Assembly: GCA_035771175.1 (NCBI GenBank)
Contig: CM069612.1
Span: 23,728,987 to 23,792,986, forward strand
Direction of reading: 5' to 3'
DNA length: 64,000 nt
From: Paratinospora sagittata
Taxonomy: Eukaryota; Streptophyta; Magnoliopsida; Ranunculales; Menispermaceae
Part shown: piece after piece, positions 23,773-36,764 of the stretch
How the letters are laid out: each line of letters opens with the position of its first letter
How positions within the stretch are numbered: the first letter of the stretch is position 1
Program-made: the position numbers and the translations under genes
Notes under the pieces: generated by a model
Told to the model about the DNA's origin: nothing
The model's input: the letters and a program-made list of their open reading frames with translations, nothing else
Databases searched by the model: none

Positions 23773-24156
23773 ATGGATGAGAACTCAAATTGCTTCATGC
23801 TGGCCAGAGAATTTTCTTATAGATTACTTAATCCAGCAATCTTTGAGTCATTAATGATGAAGTTACAAGACCATCTGTATGATTACAGGCTCCAACCTCA
23901 AATTGTGGATAATGAAGATCGGCCTTTTCTCGAAATCGATGAAACTTTCGTTTATTGTTGGTCTCCAAGAGAAACAAGCACGCTAATGGTTTATTGGTCC
24001 ATCATTGGTCGACCTACTATAAGAGTCGTTCTAGATGACGAAGCGGAGACTAGGTACCCTGAAAATTTGTATGATGTTTTTTGGCATGACCTTATGGAGT
24101 CCGGTCTGCCAGTAATTTCAACATATGTACCATATTATTATGCGTGGGCGTATTAA
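23773..24156 (+). CDS. Unrecognised 127-residue ORF
   Basis: An ATG-to-TAA frame of 127 codons with protein-like composition: MDENSNCFMLAREFSYRL at the start, acidic and aromatic residues spread evenly, FLEIDETFVYCWSPRE in the middle, RVVLDDEAETRYPENLYDVF, and a Tyr-rich end (YVPYYYAWAY). There is no signal peptide, membrane segment or motif I know. It lies 430 bp downstream of the repeated TATA modules in the same orientation, which makes it the only candidate target of that array. The leader holds an (AT)n run. It could be a lineage-specific gene, a fragment of a larger gene with unseen introns, or chance. No function is proposed. Confidence 0.4.
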   Translation: MDENSNCFMLAREFSYRLLNPAIFESLMMKLQDHLYDYRLQPQIVDNEDRPFLEIDETFVYCWSPRETSTLMVYWSIIGRPTIRVVLDDEAETRYPENLYDVFWHDLMESGLPVISTYVPYYYAWAY

Positions 24157-24188
24157 ATTAATGTATACATCTAAATGTGCGTGCATGT

Positions 24189-24221
<33 letters not shown>

Positions 24222-27200
24222 ACTCATAATAGATGTATAAATGTAATATAACCTATGAATATAAAAATATGTAATATTAGATAAATGTTATACGACACTT
24301 TACTTTTGTATATTATACAATTAAATGAAGAAGACATACAACCACCTATATATTTCAAGCATGTATTTACCTAGCTATATAGTGTTTGTTTGTTGCAAAA
24401 CTTTGAATAATAATAATAAGAAGCAGATAATTATATAAATATTTGTTAAATAAGTAAGCGTCACGTGATAATTAATTACATTTTCTAATTACACACCAAT
24501 GAGCAGTTTGATATATGTCATTGTAAATACCTCTCACTATTTGTTTTTTTCTTTTCTTTCATCTATTTCTTCTTTTGTTTTCTTTCTCAACCACTCCCCC
24601 TTTTCATCTCTCCAGCAATCTCTCTCTATCTCTTGCTTCATTTCCAACCATTCCCTCTCTTCATCTCCATCTACTGCTTCTCTTCATCTCTTCATCTCTT
24701 CAATGCGAATTAAAGTATTGATGCGACTGCGGATTTTTGTCGGTTGAGTCTCCAATCTATAAAAAGAAGAAGTAAGCTTTTCTTTTTTTATATCTAAATT
24801 TCTTTTTGGGCAGATAGGGTCGGAAAAAAAAAATTAGAATACAGATTCAGATTAAGTCAATTAAACTATATTCAATTTTATTTTTCATACAAGAGATCTA
24901 AGTCACATGTGCTTTTAAACATGTACAACGGGAGAAGATAACTAATATCTACATTTTTTATTCTTTCTTCCTCAATTTTCTTAGTTATTTATCATAGAAT
25001 TATAGAATCATAATATCTTCTTCTTTTTTGGTACAGTTCAGTCATTCAAGAAGACATTCAAGGTTAGTGCATCTCTTGAATGTTTTGCTTTTGATTTTTC
25101 AATTTAGGATTTTCTTTCAGAATATTTGAATTACTTATTCTTTGATTAAATTGTAGATTTAGAATCTTAGTAGAAAATTCATGTTTTTTATTTCATCTGG
25201 CTAGGTTTGAACTTAGATAGTTTCGAATTTGCTTGATTGTTTATACATGAATTCCTTCATGAAAACACCTCAAGCTGATTGATGACTTTAATTCTTCTTA
25301 AATATTTTAAGTACTTTAAGGGTTGTTCTTTGGTTTCTAGAGTTTTTTTTTAAAGTTATTTTAGTCAATAAACTAATGGGTTGTACTAACTTTTTTAGGT
25401 TGTGGAGAGAAGAGAAGAATTGTTTCCTGTAAATCTTGGACGCGAATATTGAAGATGAACAATAATATTATTTTAATCAATTAGTTAATATTATTCTTAA
25501 CATCAATATTATTTATACAGAATGGTAACATTTTTAGTAAATCTAAATTGAGTATATAATAGTATTATTTTATTAACGCCACTCATCGGGCGGGGCTACA
25601 AACTTGTATATTTAATAAATTGCTCCGTTTGCGACAAGAACCCGGACCTTCAACTTTCACAACACCTGGGACGACTATGCCATCGTGTCATTGTAATAGA
25701 TATATCCCTCATTTTATGTGGAAAATAAGATAAAAATCTAACTTTCAGCATTTTCATGTAGGCCCCACAAGAAAGCAGTAAACTAACAACCACGGCTTCT
25801 TCGGCATGGAATAAACTAAATAAATGAAATAAAAATAAAAATTAGTGTTTGATGTATAAGAGATGAGTTCTCGGGCCCATCATTTTTTTAACTAAAGGGG
25901 TGAAAGAATAACCAATTATAATAAATTTTTCTATGTTCAATCAAGCAATTATGGGAAAATGTTCTCTAAGTACAATTTTTTCAAGAATTTTTTTTAAGAA
26001 AATACTATTTTCTCAAAAAAAAAATTCTTAGCTATCAATCACATCCTAAAAGGCCTAGTATTAATGTCGATGAGAAACCCATTTATATTTAATGTAATAA
26101 ACTTGTCTATTTTTAATGTGAGACTGATATTTTGGTTTATAAATACGTAACACACATGTTATAATAGTATCAAAACAGTTGGGTAGCTTTTTTTATCTAG
26201 TTTAATAAAACAAAATTAATCTTGATATTGACGTTATAAAATTGAAATAGCAAAATCGATGCCACCTATGCATGAAGGAGTTGCCGTGACATATACAATA
26301 GTCCTAAATAATAATCTATCAATAATACATCACCTTATTATTTACTATTTTACTTGCTTCAGCTTTAAAGCATCTTTCATACAACCACATAAGTGCATGC
26401 TATTATTAAATATTAATATCCTTTTTCTTTAGCTCAATTTAGATTTGAATTCCCCAATTCATAAGTTTAAAGAAACCATCTTGGTGATCAGACGAAAAGA
26501 ACTTTTGGATTGAGATGCCTCAACTATATACAACAAAGGTTCTAACAATTACTTCAAGAGAAGTAGTCAGCAAAAAGTTTTTTTTTTTTTTTATTGCTGT
26601 TTGGTTTTTTTATTGCTTCTGGTAGTGATTACCAACTAGAAATAAAATCTTGTGTAATTGATAATTTAACAAATTTTGCGTTTAGGCGAGTTTGGTCAGC
26701 TTTTATAAAAATGTTTTTAAAAAAAAAAAAAAAAAAAGATCAATACAACTTTTCAACTGCAGTTTGGTCTTAAAGCAAATGATGTTAAACGCCTCAAAAA
26801 ACTGTTTTCAGTCCGAAAGAAGATTGCAAACATTCAAACAAACGGGGCCCTTAGACTAATGACTTCCATTGAAGCTGCATCAAATCAAAAATTGCAAATA
26901 TAGAACAATTGTTGCATTTACTTATTTGCCTACAAAATATTGTTAAGATTAAAGAAACTGAATGAGTAACATTCCTGTGATTTTAAGTTCTCTATGCTTT
27001 GCTTCTGGCTGTTGCTGTGTCTTTGTACATTTTGATGTTTGTGATAGTCTGTCATAATCTTATCTGGATGATGGTTCTTTTCACAGTAGGTAGTATTGAA
27101 AAATTTATGTTCAAGGGAATTGATTTGATTTTGAGTCTTTTACCTCCATGACAGTGCCCTGCAAATGCCATATCAAGCTTGTGAATTATGAACCCTGAAG

Positions 27201-28363
27201 AGCTTCCATTAATTGACAAGTTCTATCTTTTTTCACAAACAAACATTGTTTAAATTCTGAAATCTATATAGAAAGGTCTATACCCTGTTGTGTCATTTCG
27301 CTTTCAGAATCTTTCCATAGAAGTAGTTTGTTTCCTAAGGCTATGAATCATGTCACTTTTACCAACCAAGATGAAAACGGAAACCAACCATGATTTGTAA
27401 TAGGTGCAGCTGTTAAAGTGATGGAAACAGCAAAAGCAAGGTAGGACCGCGAATTGCGCTTATTCCAGCACAGATGAAAGCCACTTTGTGGATGAGAAAG
27501 AAAGGAAAACAAAATGAAGGGCCTACTACTGGGAATGTGATAAATGGATCCAATCCATCTTGTCTTCGCTTAAACGCAGAACCGACAGATGTAACATAGC
27601 TTTCTGCAATCCATTCTTGTAGTTGAGACACTTCGTTTAGAAAATTACATCCTAAAAGTGGCATTTAGATGTGAAACAGAACTTCAAAAATTGAAAAAGA
27701 ATTTTGGTTTCTAAGCATGGAATTAATCACTTCACTGTTTCATTTTGTGGTAAAAAAAACTAAACTCATGATGGTGAAGTTGCTGGTTGAACTTGAACCA
27801 GGTCAATAGGGCCCTGTTACTTCTTAATAAGAAATGCTTCTGCTTCTTATTATAGAACATTTGGTTCTGAACCTGTTTGAGACCAATCTAAATTGCAGAA
27901 AAAAGTAATGCAAGCAGTAGCAGAAGAACAATTTTCCATGATTTCTTCTTCTTTTTTCTTCCAGGCGCAATTGCTGGGGAATTGATTATGAATTACATGT
28001 GATTTTTGGAATAAAGAATATGCATCTATAACTCAAATCTGAGAGTTTTACAAGAGTACCAAAAGATGAAAGAATAGGAAAACCAGGTATGGTTCTAACT
28101 AATATAGTAGTAGGAGATAAATATTCTGGGTGGCAATGGATTATTCCCCATTCACTTCCATCTATAAATTGGATCTCTCTCTTCAGTCTTATAATTCTTA
28201 TATTGGCAGCAAAGTAGTCTCTGCCAGAAATCCCAAATGGTAAAAGAGACTAGCAAAAGGGCAAGTCTGAAAATAGGTAAGGACTCCTATTTCTCTTGCA
28301 AGCCAATCATACATACCACATCAGGTCAATACTTTTGGTTAATCAAACTTAGATAACAATAAC
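24157..28363. other. AT-rich spacer with small repeat remnants
   Basis: No supported gene. A pyrimidine-rich block lies at 24590-24690. A SINE-like fragment is listed separately. Near 26690-26850 a segment ends with AACAAACGGGGCCCTTA, which is like a hAT-type MITE end, but I could not match a second terminus. The last 400 bases probably hold the 3' UTR of the transporter. Confidence 0.55.
25560..25700 (-). mobile_element. Possible tRNA-derived SINE, minus strand
   Basis: Read on the minus strand, TGGCATAGTCGTCCCAGG resembles a pol III A box and CCGGGTTCTTGTC a B box about 35 bases later, followed by a body and an A/T-rich end. No target duplication was found. Confidence 0.4.
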
Positions 28364-30808
28364 TCACTCTTTCTGCACCAGTTGCTCCACATCTCCTAGC
28401 TCAACTTCATTTCTTTGCCATTCGTCTCCCTTCTGAAATATCAACTCAATCTGCTCCAAAGACTTCCCCTTGGTTTCTGGAACAAACATATAAACAAACA
28501 AGACGGCAAGTATAGAAATGGCAGAAAAAATGAAGAAGGTTCCAGCAACAGTAATGGCTTCTGAGACGGAAAGGAATGACATTGCAACCAAACCGCTGCT
28601 CACCCTATTCCCGACAGTCCCAAAAGCAGAGGCTTGAGCTCGCAGCTTAAGAGGGAAAATCTCAGATGTTATTACCCAGCAAACTGGGCCTAGTCCAATG
28701 GAGAAGAAAGCTACATTACCACAAACTGCTAAAATCGCAAGAGAAACACCTAATTTTCCATCCCCCAAAAACGAAAGAGTAAGCGCCAAACCGAACAAAC
28801 ATACAGTCATTCCAATTGTGCTCACATATAAAAGTGGTTTTCTCCCCACTTTATCAACGAGAAAAATGGCGATCAAAATGAAAACAGTCTTGGTAAATCC
28901 GACAGAGACTGTAGCAGCAAGAAGCTTTCTTTCATCCTTGATTCCAGCATCTTTTAAGATTGTGGGACTGTAATAAACAGTTGCATCTATACCCGAAATT
29001 TGTTGGAAGCATTGGATTCCAAATCCTGTAATTAGCATCCGGCGAACTGAAGGAGATGGATTCAACAGTTGACGCCAGGCGGCTTTTTCCTCAACCATCT
29101 CTGGATTAGCCTTTTTAGCTGCTTCCTCTATCTCAGCCAGTCTCTCTTCTACTTCTTCTTCATTTTCAGTAGTCTTCAATAGCACATTTCTCGCTTCATC
29201 AATTCGGTTCTGCATCACCAACCATCTTGGGGACTCGGGGATGATGAAGAGCGCGAGGGCAATAAAGACTGAGGGTAGGATTCCAACAGCAAGCATTATC
29301 CTCCAGTTAATATGTGGTGAAAGACCCGAAAATGCATAATTTGAGACATAACCAAGAAGAATTCCAACATTTATGAAAACCTCAGGGAAGGAGGTAAGAG
29401 ATCCTCGGGTGATGGTTGGTGATATCTCGGCAATGTAGACAGGGGCAATCATGACACCGAAGCCAATTCCGATGCCGGCTAAAAGTCTTCCCATCATAAG
29501 TACAAAGTAGGAGGGGGCAATTGTCATTATAGCAGCGCCGGCTTGGAATATAATGGCTGCTATTCCAATTGTCCATTTCCGACCAACAGCATCAGAAGTT
29601 TTCCCTGCAGCTAAACTTCCTATAAGAGAAATGATGCTCAAACACCCAACAAGAACTTCTTGTTGCACCTCAGATATCTTTAAGTCTTCCTGAATGAATA
29701 TAATAGCTCCGCTCATTACACCCACATCTGCATATTGGAAAATCAAACTTTAAATCAATAAACTTATTAGTTTGATTGTTTGACCTTAGAAGACTGCTAT
29801 ATGCATTAATCCATCTTCGGATAGCTTGACATAATTTTTCATCTCATAATGCTAGTCTTTAAAGTTAAAAAATATCAAATGCTAAATAGATTTAGGGAAA
29901 GTCTTTGATACTGCCAAACAATGACCTTTTGTTCACTAAAATGCAAATGGGCATACATTTAATCAACAGAAAGTATAGGGCTTTGGCAAAATCTTGGGAT
30001 CATATAGCTAAAATTCAAAGTAAAACTTACTCAAATCAAGAAAGATAACATATTGCAAACTAGATCCAGAAATCAATCATATTTTTAGGGCAGGAGCAAC
30101 AAGATGACTTGGCTGATCTACTGATGAAAACAAGTTTGACTAAAAATCAAACTGAAGGAAGTGAAGTCAAAAACACAAAGATCTGGCTTTCTTACTAAAT
30201 GGGATGTTCTACATTATCAAATGCAATAACCAGATACTAAGATCTAGCAATTCTAGACCATTCCTAGTGTCAAAAACTAAAGGAAGGAGCAAAAAAAAAA
30301 AAGGGGGGGATTTTTATTTTTTATTTTTTATCATCTCTTCCTTTTGGTTGAGATACAAAACAAAAGATGTAAAAAATTCACAGTTCTAATCTAAACAGGA
30401 ACTTCTTCCCTGCATCCAAATAGAGAGAAAAACAAAAAAAACTCTAAAAAGGTAAAAAATAACAAGATTGCACAAACAAATTCGAGATGGGCTTCCTCAA
30501 AACCTAATCAGATTAAAATTCCAACAGAGAAAACAAGATAAAAAAAATACTTTTTTTTAAAGAAAAAAGGAGAAATTAGTAAAATTACCATAACCCAGAA
30601 GAACAGAGTTGAGAGAGGCAAAGACGGCACAAGCAAAGACATATTTCATACTGTTATGTGCGATCTTGCTCTTCTGCTGTTGCTGCTGATGCCCTTCATC
30701 ATCTATAACCTCCGAATCCATTCTCCGGTACTTATTCTTAGTTCCCAAGGGAATCCCAGACAACCCATCTCCTCCATTCCCATTTTCCTGAAAGCCCACC
30801 AATCCCAT
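28364..30808 (-). CDS. Polyol/monosaccharide proton symporter (major facilitator superfamily)
   Basis: Two exons: exon 1 30808-30589, exon 2 29727-28364, 861-bp intron with GT-AG ends; a GAT codon is split by the intron. The product is 527 residues, the usual length for plant polyol transporters. Twelve membrane segments are expected. Seen in order: LLGYDVGVMSGAIIFIQEDL across the splice, GRKWTIG in the first half, PESPRWL at the end of the first half, GRKPLLY in the second half, and PETKGKSLEQIE near the C-terminus, all sugar-porter signatures. The N-terminal tail (MGLVGFQENGNG, then a poly-Gln stretch) resembles the PLT4-like branch from memory. It imports polyols or monosaccharides with protons, typically at the plasma membrane; the substrate is not readable. 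An in-frame ATG at 30820 is a possible alternative start. The gene is intact and flanked by spacers. Confidence 0.93.
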
Positions 30809-31060
30809 CTTCCCCCACACAAGTATCAGAGACAGAGGAAGAAGAAGAGGAAAAAAAAAACAAAAACAGAGACCTACCCAGAAAAAACTAGAAATAGAGA
30901 GATGAAAAGATTAGATTTTTCTGGGCAGATGTTAAGAGGATTGCTGTGCTCCAGATCTGAAGGAAGGAAGAAGAAGAGGAAGAAGAGGAAGAAGAAGACG
31001 ACGACCAAGTAGAGAGAGAGAGAGAGAGATAGAAGTGGGTCCCTTCCTAAACTCTTTCTC
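30809..31060 (-). promoter_or_regulatory. 5' leader of the transporter with (CT)n on the sense strand
   Basis: Upstream of the start the minus strand is pyrimidine-rich, including a CT dinucleotide run (AG on the plus strand at about 31012-31030). Such tracts are common in plant 5' UTRs and proximal promoters. The transcription start is not determinable. Confidence 0.45.
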
Positions 31061-32217
31061 TAAGAGGCGTGAATGTGAAATTTTTGTGTATTTTTTTCTG
31101 CCCTTGTGAAGCAATCCAGTTGTTGTTGCTGTCGTTACTAATGTTGTTCAAGGCGCTCCCCGCGGGATTGACGTTTCTCCCTCTGGTCGTACTTGCTTTT
31201 GTTTTGTTATATATGAATTTTCTTTCCTTTTTTTTGGGGGGTTTTTTTAATTAAGAGGTAAGAAAGTAGATGGAGAAGGAGAAGGAGAAGAAGCAACGAA
31301 GAATGAAGTGTTGCGTTTGGTAAAATCCATGTCGGTGAGCCGTGATTTTTTTTCCCACATTGGCTTCCAGCTTCAGTCATGTAAATTTCTACCAAGTCCT
31401 TGAGTTTCTGGCGAGGAAGAACCGCTGGAGAATTTTCGTTTTGAGTTTCTGTTTTTTCTTTTCTTTTTTACCGCCCGCTTTTTACTTGAGAAAATGAGTT
31501 TTAGTTTGAGAGGACTCCTGTTAATTGACGGAGAATTTATCATTTTTTTTTTAACTTTGATTTACATTGTGTTAAAGAAATAGCCTAGTGCATTCTCTAC
31601 AATATTTTGAAAAAGTATGAGAGACTACCTGAGTTTATTGTATACAACCTTACCTTATATTCTGACTGATTTCACGACTTAAACTCGTGACTACCTGTAA
31701 TTAACACATTTGAGTCTAATGTACATTGTATACTTACATTATTTTATATACAAATTATTGCCAAAGGCATCGTGTATCTATGTAATTAGATTAGAGAATG
31801 AAATGAGTTCATACAGCTAATCCATGCCCATATATATAATTAAAAACCTCCTAAAGTAAGCTAAGCTAGTTGTGGGATTGCAGTCTTTACAATGATCAGA
31901 GTTTTAATTGCCTTGATGGCTTTTAACGAAATGACAGGGTCTTATTCGTGTAAATACCTTAAGCTTCGTCTTCAACACAGGTGCAGTGAAGATATCTTTT
32001 AGATGCATACGTTGGCACAATATTTTTTGTGGAGTATCATTTCAACATCTTTCCTTATCTTAAAATTGGATGGGTGTTCGTAAAATGAGATCAAACGAAC
32101 CCTTGCTACTCAACCCCATGTGGTATTGCATTATTTTACTACAAACAAGTGGCCATCTTAACTAGTAATTAAATGGCTCATCTTACTTTGATTTTGAGTT
32201 ATATATTTAACATTTAT
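31061..32217. other. AT-rich spacer
   Basis: Contains the upstream region of the transporter gene. No gene supported. Confidence 0.55.
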
Positions 32218-32775
32218 CCATTCTTTTTTATTTCCAACTTTGTATTTCAGTATTCTAACATGTAAGTAGGTTAAAAAATAATTTGTTTTTCACAAGTTGA
32301 TGCCTTTTTTATTTTTTATTTATTATTTTTTTTGGGTACAGAGCCATTAATAAAAATTATTAAAATGCAGTTGAGAGAGAAGTGCACTGGTGAAGAAAAT
32401 ATTTTTTTTTTCCATTCTTTTTTATTTCCAACTTTGTATTTAAGTATTCTAATATGCAAGTAGGCTAGAAAATAATTTGTTTTCCACAAGTTGATGTCTT
32501 TTTATTTTTTTATTTTTTTTGGGTACAGAGTCATTAATAAAAATTATTAAAATGCAGTTGAGAGAGAAGTGCACTGGCGAAGAAAATATTTTTTTTTCCA
32601 TTCTTTTTTATTTCCAACTTTGTATTTAAGTATTCTAATATGTAAGTAGGCTAGAAAATAATTTGTTTTCCACAAGTTGATGGGTTTCTTATTTTTATTT
32701 TTTTTTGGGTATAGAGCCATTAATAAAATTTATTAAAATACAGTTGAAATAGAAGTGCACTGGTGAAAAAAATGG
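32218..32775 (+). repeat. Tandem repeat of about 190 bp, three copies
   Basis: Copies start with CCATTCTTTTTTATTTCCAA at 32218, 32412 and 32598 (periods 194 and 186). Each contains CCATTAATAAAA or TCATTAATAAAA and AGAAGTGCACTGG. Homopolymer T runs differ in length between copies. Confidence 0.9.
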
Positions 32776-34203
32776 GCTCATCAATAGAGGATTTGTAGCT
32801 ATTTCTATTTCCATTGTATCCATGTCATTTAAAGTTTGTAATGCATCATATTGAGGAGAAAAAAAAAATCTTATTATACATTTACATATTTTAATTTTTT
32901 TTTAAAACTTGATATAAAAATAAAATAAAATTAATGTTAGTATTTTTGAAAGGTTTGTTACATCCCAAAACTTCCTGTTTTACATATAGTATAAATTTGT
33001 TGAGTCATCTCCTTTTTTGCATGACACTTTTATAGTTTTATATGTGAGCAATATATTTTTAATTAATAATATATCTATGTTTGTATTTCCATTTAATTGA
33101 AAACTTCTTTGTTCTATGCTTCAGTCATATACATATATATATCTTTTATGTTGAATATGAACAAAACATCAAGGGAATATTTATTTTCTTAATTTTAAAA
33201 TGCAGCCTTTAAATTTCCTTCTTTATTTTGTTTATTTTTTTTTCGTTTGTCCTTAACATCATTATAAGCATAAGTTTCTTTTTTATTATATATAAAAGGT
33301 TACATCAAAAAATATTTACATATATGCTTACATATAGTGTATGTAAGCATATATAATAAATACATGAATACCATTTTAAGTGAAGCATCATTGTCTAACT
33401 CAAGATAGACATTAGAAAATTAATTCCAATTCTCATCTGTTAACTTTAAAGAATCATGAGTTTGAATTTTCGACTAAAAACATTAAAAAAGAAATTTATG
33501 TCTAATATTGTTATGTATAGAATGATATGATGATTTATTTGATTCCTAGTTTTAAATTTTATTTTTCCTGTTTTATCCTAATGACCTTTTAATATTCCTT
33601 CCTTGCCATTCACTTCCTTATTAGATTCTTCCTCCATCGACATATGTTTTGTAATCCCCGAAAGACCTTTTTTTCTTTATTAGTAATTTTTCGACATTTG
33701 AAAGGTGTTCTCATTCTCTTTGAGTAAGACTAATCATTTTAGACTCAGGCATGACAGAGACATTTGGACTTATCCTCCCAACAAAGGCGAATATATGAGA
33801 GCACGCTTAAGCTCAAACTTGAGACTTGGATCTCAACTCCACTTATAGTCAGTTCCTTGATCAATTGAACTACAGCATATTGATCCAAAAAAAAATAACA
33901 CTTTTATATATAATGCAAATTAATGGTGGATATAAAAGTAACAAAAAATCACTTTTTTCTAGGCCTACCACTTGATTGATAACTTTAAATTTATGAAACG
34001 TGGAAGAAATGTTGAACACGTTCCATGATAATGTGACTAGCCATCCAAAAATACTTTAAGGTTTTCTTTTCTTTTCTTTTTTCTTTATATTTTTTTTAAA
34101 AAATATTTTTGTTATGTATTAAGCAAAGACCATTGCCCATCTTAGTACATTTATTTACATTTGTTTACTTATTTATCTATTTGTTTAATATCCACATGAT
34201 GCA
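32776..34203. other. AT-rich spacer
   Basis: No gene. A short inverted repeat (ATATGCTTACATATA versus its complement) lies near 33320-33355. Confidence 0.55.
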
Positions 34204-34486
34204 AGTAGGTATGCATATATTTTTTTTTTTGAAATCTAAAGGCCTTCAAAAGGAAGAGGAGAGAGGACACGCCTCATCAAACACCACATCAGAAATAATC
34301 CAAGGAACTCCTCAAGCCCTACCAGCTCAAGAGATACAACAAATTTACTTAGCTTATGGATAACAACATTCCATTCTCTAGGTATGGAAATGATGTTAAT
34401 AAAAGGCCAAGAACTCAGAAATATTTTGCAATATTCAATTATTTCTCCCTCTTCAAAGAGCTCCTTAGATGAGTAGGTATGCATAT
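34204..34486 (-). mobile_element. 5'-truncated LINE tail with 15-bp target duplications
   Basis: A 253-bp insert (34219-34471) is flanked by AGTAGGTATGCATAT at 34204-34218 and 34472-34486. On the minus strand it ends in poly(A), seen as a T run after 34219. The minus-strand frame reads ISIPREWNVVIHKLSKFVVS, like the RNase H-type domain at the end of plant LINE ORF2. Structure and target duplication fit target-primed reverse transcription with severe 5' truncation. Confidence 0.85.
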
Positions 34487-36060
34487 TAAGACATCATAAA
34501 AATATATAGGCTCTTGATTTTTATTTTTAACGTACAAAATGAACATTTACAAATTAATGATGACTAATATATAATCTTCGATAGGGTGCAATTTTTCCTT
34601 TGAATATAAATGAATGTTTATAAATTTTAAAATTTGTGTAACCTAGAAATCAAGTCTTGAATATTATAAAGTCAAGGAGTTGACGTGGGCCAAATTGTTT
34701 TAAGAATAGTCTTATGGAGACAGCCTTACACATTTGACTTTGAAAAAAATATGTGACTACAATTCCATGTGTCAATGCCTAAAAATGGCACAGGTATCTC
34801 ATGATGTCAATCCCATATGTTGGATCAGCTTATTGAAAGATTTAAGGTTTTAGCCAACTTGGTGAAATGATTGGGGTCTGTGGTAAAAGTGATTGAGGAA
34901 TAAAAGTTTTAATATTAAAATTTATGTCCACTTTAATCGCATCCATTTGAAAAGAGTCGTCCAATGCCCTTATAATGCTCGAATGAGGATTAGTCTTGTC
35001 CAAAAGAAAAAGAGAGATTGAAGGTTTTGTTGGTAAAATTAGAAGTTGAAACTCTTAATTTTTTTTTTTTTTAAGTGATTGCAATTATTTTATTTTTTTT
35101 CGCCCTTGGTAAGTGTTCTTATGCTTAAAATAAGCATTTTCAGCATTTTAAAAAGTTGGTCACATCCAATTTTTGCAATTGAGGTTATTTTAGTTATGAG
35201 CATTTATAATGAAGTGAAAAATATCTATTGACATGTTTTGTCACATAGGTTTTTAATTACTTATCTATAATCACTTTTTAAATAGAATGTTCATTTATCA
35301 AAAAAAAAAAAAAAGTCTAAACTATGCCAAGCAAAAACTATATCTGAAACTTCTTGTTGATTTTGTAGAATTTTGAATTATGTAATTATATTTTAATGGA
35401 TAATATCTAATAGCCACTATATCTTTGTAATGTTTGAGAAAATTAATTTTACATTGGCATATAATCAAAATGTAATGTATTTAAAATAAAAATTTTTGTT
35501 CAACCTAATTAGACTTAACCAAGACTTTTCTTAATTACATGTGTCAGCTAATGATTAAATTGTTGGGTAGTGGTATTTATATGAATTTAAAATTGTATAA
35601 TTAATGTGACATTAGTTAAAGTGCTTTAAACCACATATTGGTTTTACATACTCTTATATTATTAGTTTTAATGATTATGGTCCTTAAATATTATTTCTTC
35701 TATTGTGTTTACTTCACAAAAAGTTACTTTTCTCCATGAAAATAGCTAAATAAATATTTGAAACGACACCTCTCCCCGTTGATCCGTTGATGGTGGGACC
35801 TTAAAAATCATGGGAGAAGGTTTTCCACCGATTTTGTGTGGACTTCTCTCAACTTAGGTTATTATATGCCTTTGTCCGGCCTTCTATGTTACGTTTGTGG
35901 GCTTGTCTCACGAACGATATTTTTCTATGGGCCTTGTCCTATCTACGATTGTCGAACCTAAGAGTGTTCACGGGAATCGGCAAAACCGGTTATGTTTGAT
36001 TTGGTTTCTAAGAGAATCAGTTCAGTTTTCAATTTTTGTTTCTAGAAAATTGATCGCCTA
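34487..36060. other. AT-rich spacer
   Basis: No gene or clear repeat seen. Confidence 0.5.
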
Positions 36061-36600
36061 GAACAGTCCGCTGCCTCTTGTTCACTATTTAAAGTTACCG
36101 AGGACAAGACCGAGTCTAGTAGAGTCAGATTGACCACAAATCCGGCATTATAATAGTATAATATGTGAATTCCAAGTGTACAGGCATAAATGCGACAATA
36201 TAAACATTATATGACATAATGCAGTGTAAATGAACATTAGGTATGATAATAACTGAATGTAAACTTTAATAAAAGTTATAAAACACGCAAACCTATGTTT
36301 CGTTCCCCACCTTCAGATAAAAACTTCTTCTTTTTTCGATCTGGGGCTTTTCTCCGGACAGAACTTCGTCGCACCGCATCGAGAGTCTCGAACAGAGAGT
36401 CTCAAAAGACTAAAAACTCAAAATGAGTGAAAAGAGGAGGAAAAATCACAATTTGGAGTGAATTTGGTGTGAAAAATGAAGAGGGGGGTTGGTTTATATA
36501 GAGGTTTTGGCGCCTGGACTTCCGGGTGGGCTGCTCGGACTTCCGGGCAGGTGAAATGCCCCAATTTTTTTTTTTTTGTGAAATACAAGGTATTACACTC
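36061..36600 (-). mobile_element. Retroelement LTR-like fragment, minus strand
   Basis: CTGCCTCTTGTTCACTATTT followed by AAAGTTACCGAGGACAAGAC is close to 47560-47600 in the LTR-like element at 47340-48435. The segment ends near a TTTATATAGAGG motif that would be a TATA region on the minus strand. Much diverged; extent approximate. Confidence 0.5.
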
Positions 36601-36764
36601 TCTCAGTCTTTCGACCAGTCTGAGAATAAAATATCACACTGAGAAGGAGATGAATACCAAATCGAGTCTGTATCATATATCAGATCTCAACAAAATTTTC
36701 GGATCTGAATCCGACATGACAATTATCTAAGTACCCCCATAAAATTTCCCTATCTCACACATAT

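Noticed and set aside
24499..24747. 82-codon Ser/Phe/Leu-rich ORF
   Set aside because: It is a pyrimidine-rich low-complexity stretch; no domain or good coding signal.
26690..26850. Possible hAT-type MITE
   Set aside because: One end resembles GGGGCCCGTTTG-type termini, but no matching inverted terminus or 8-bp duplication was found.
27413..27664. Minus-strand 83-codon ORF downstream of the transporter
   Set aside because: Partly protein-like, but no recognisable family and no neighbouring exons; not enough to call a gene.
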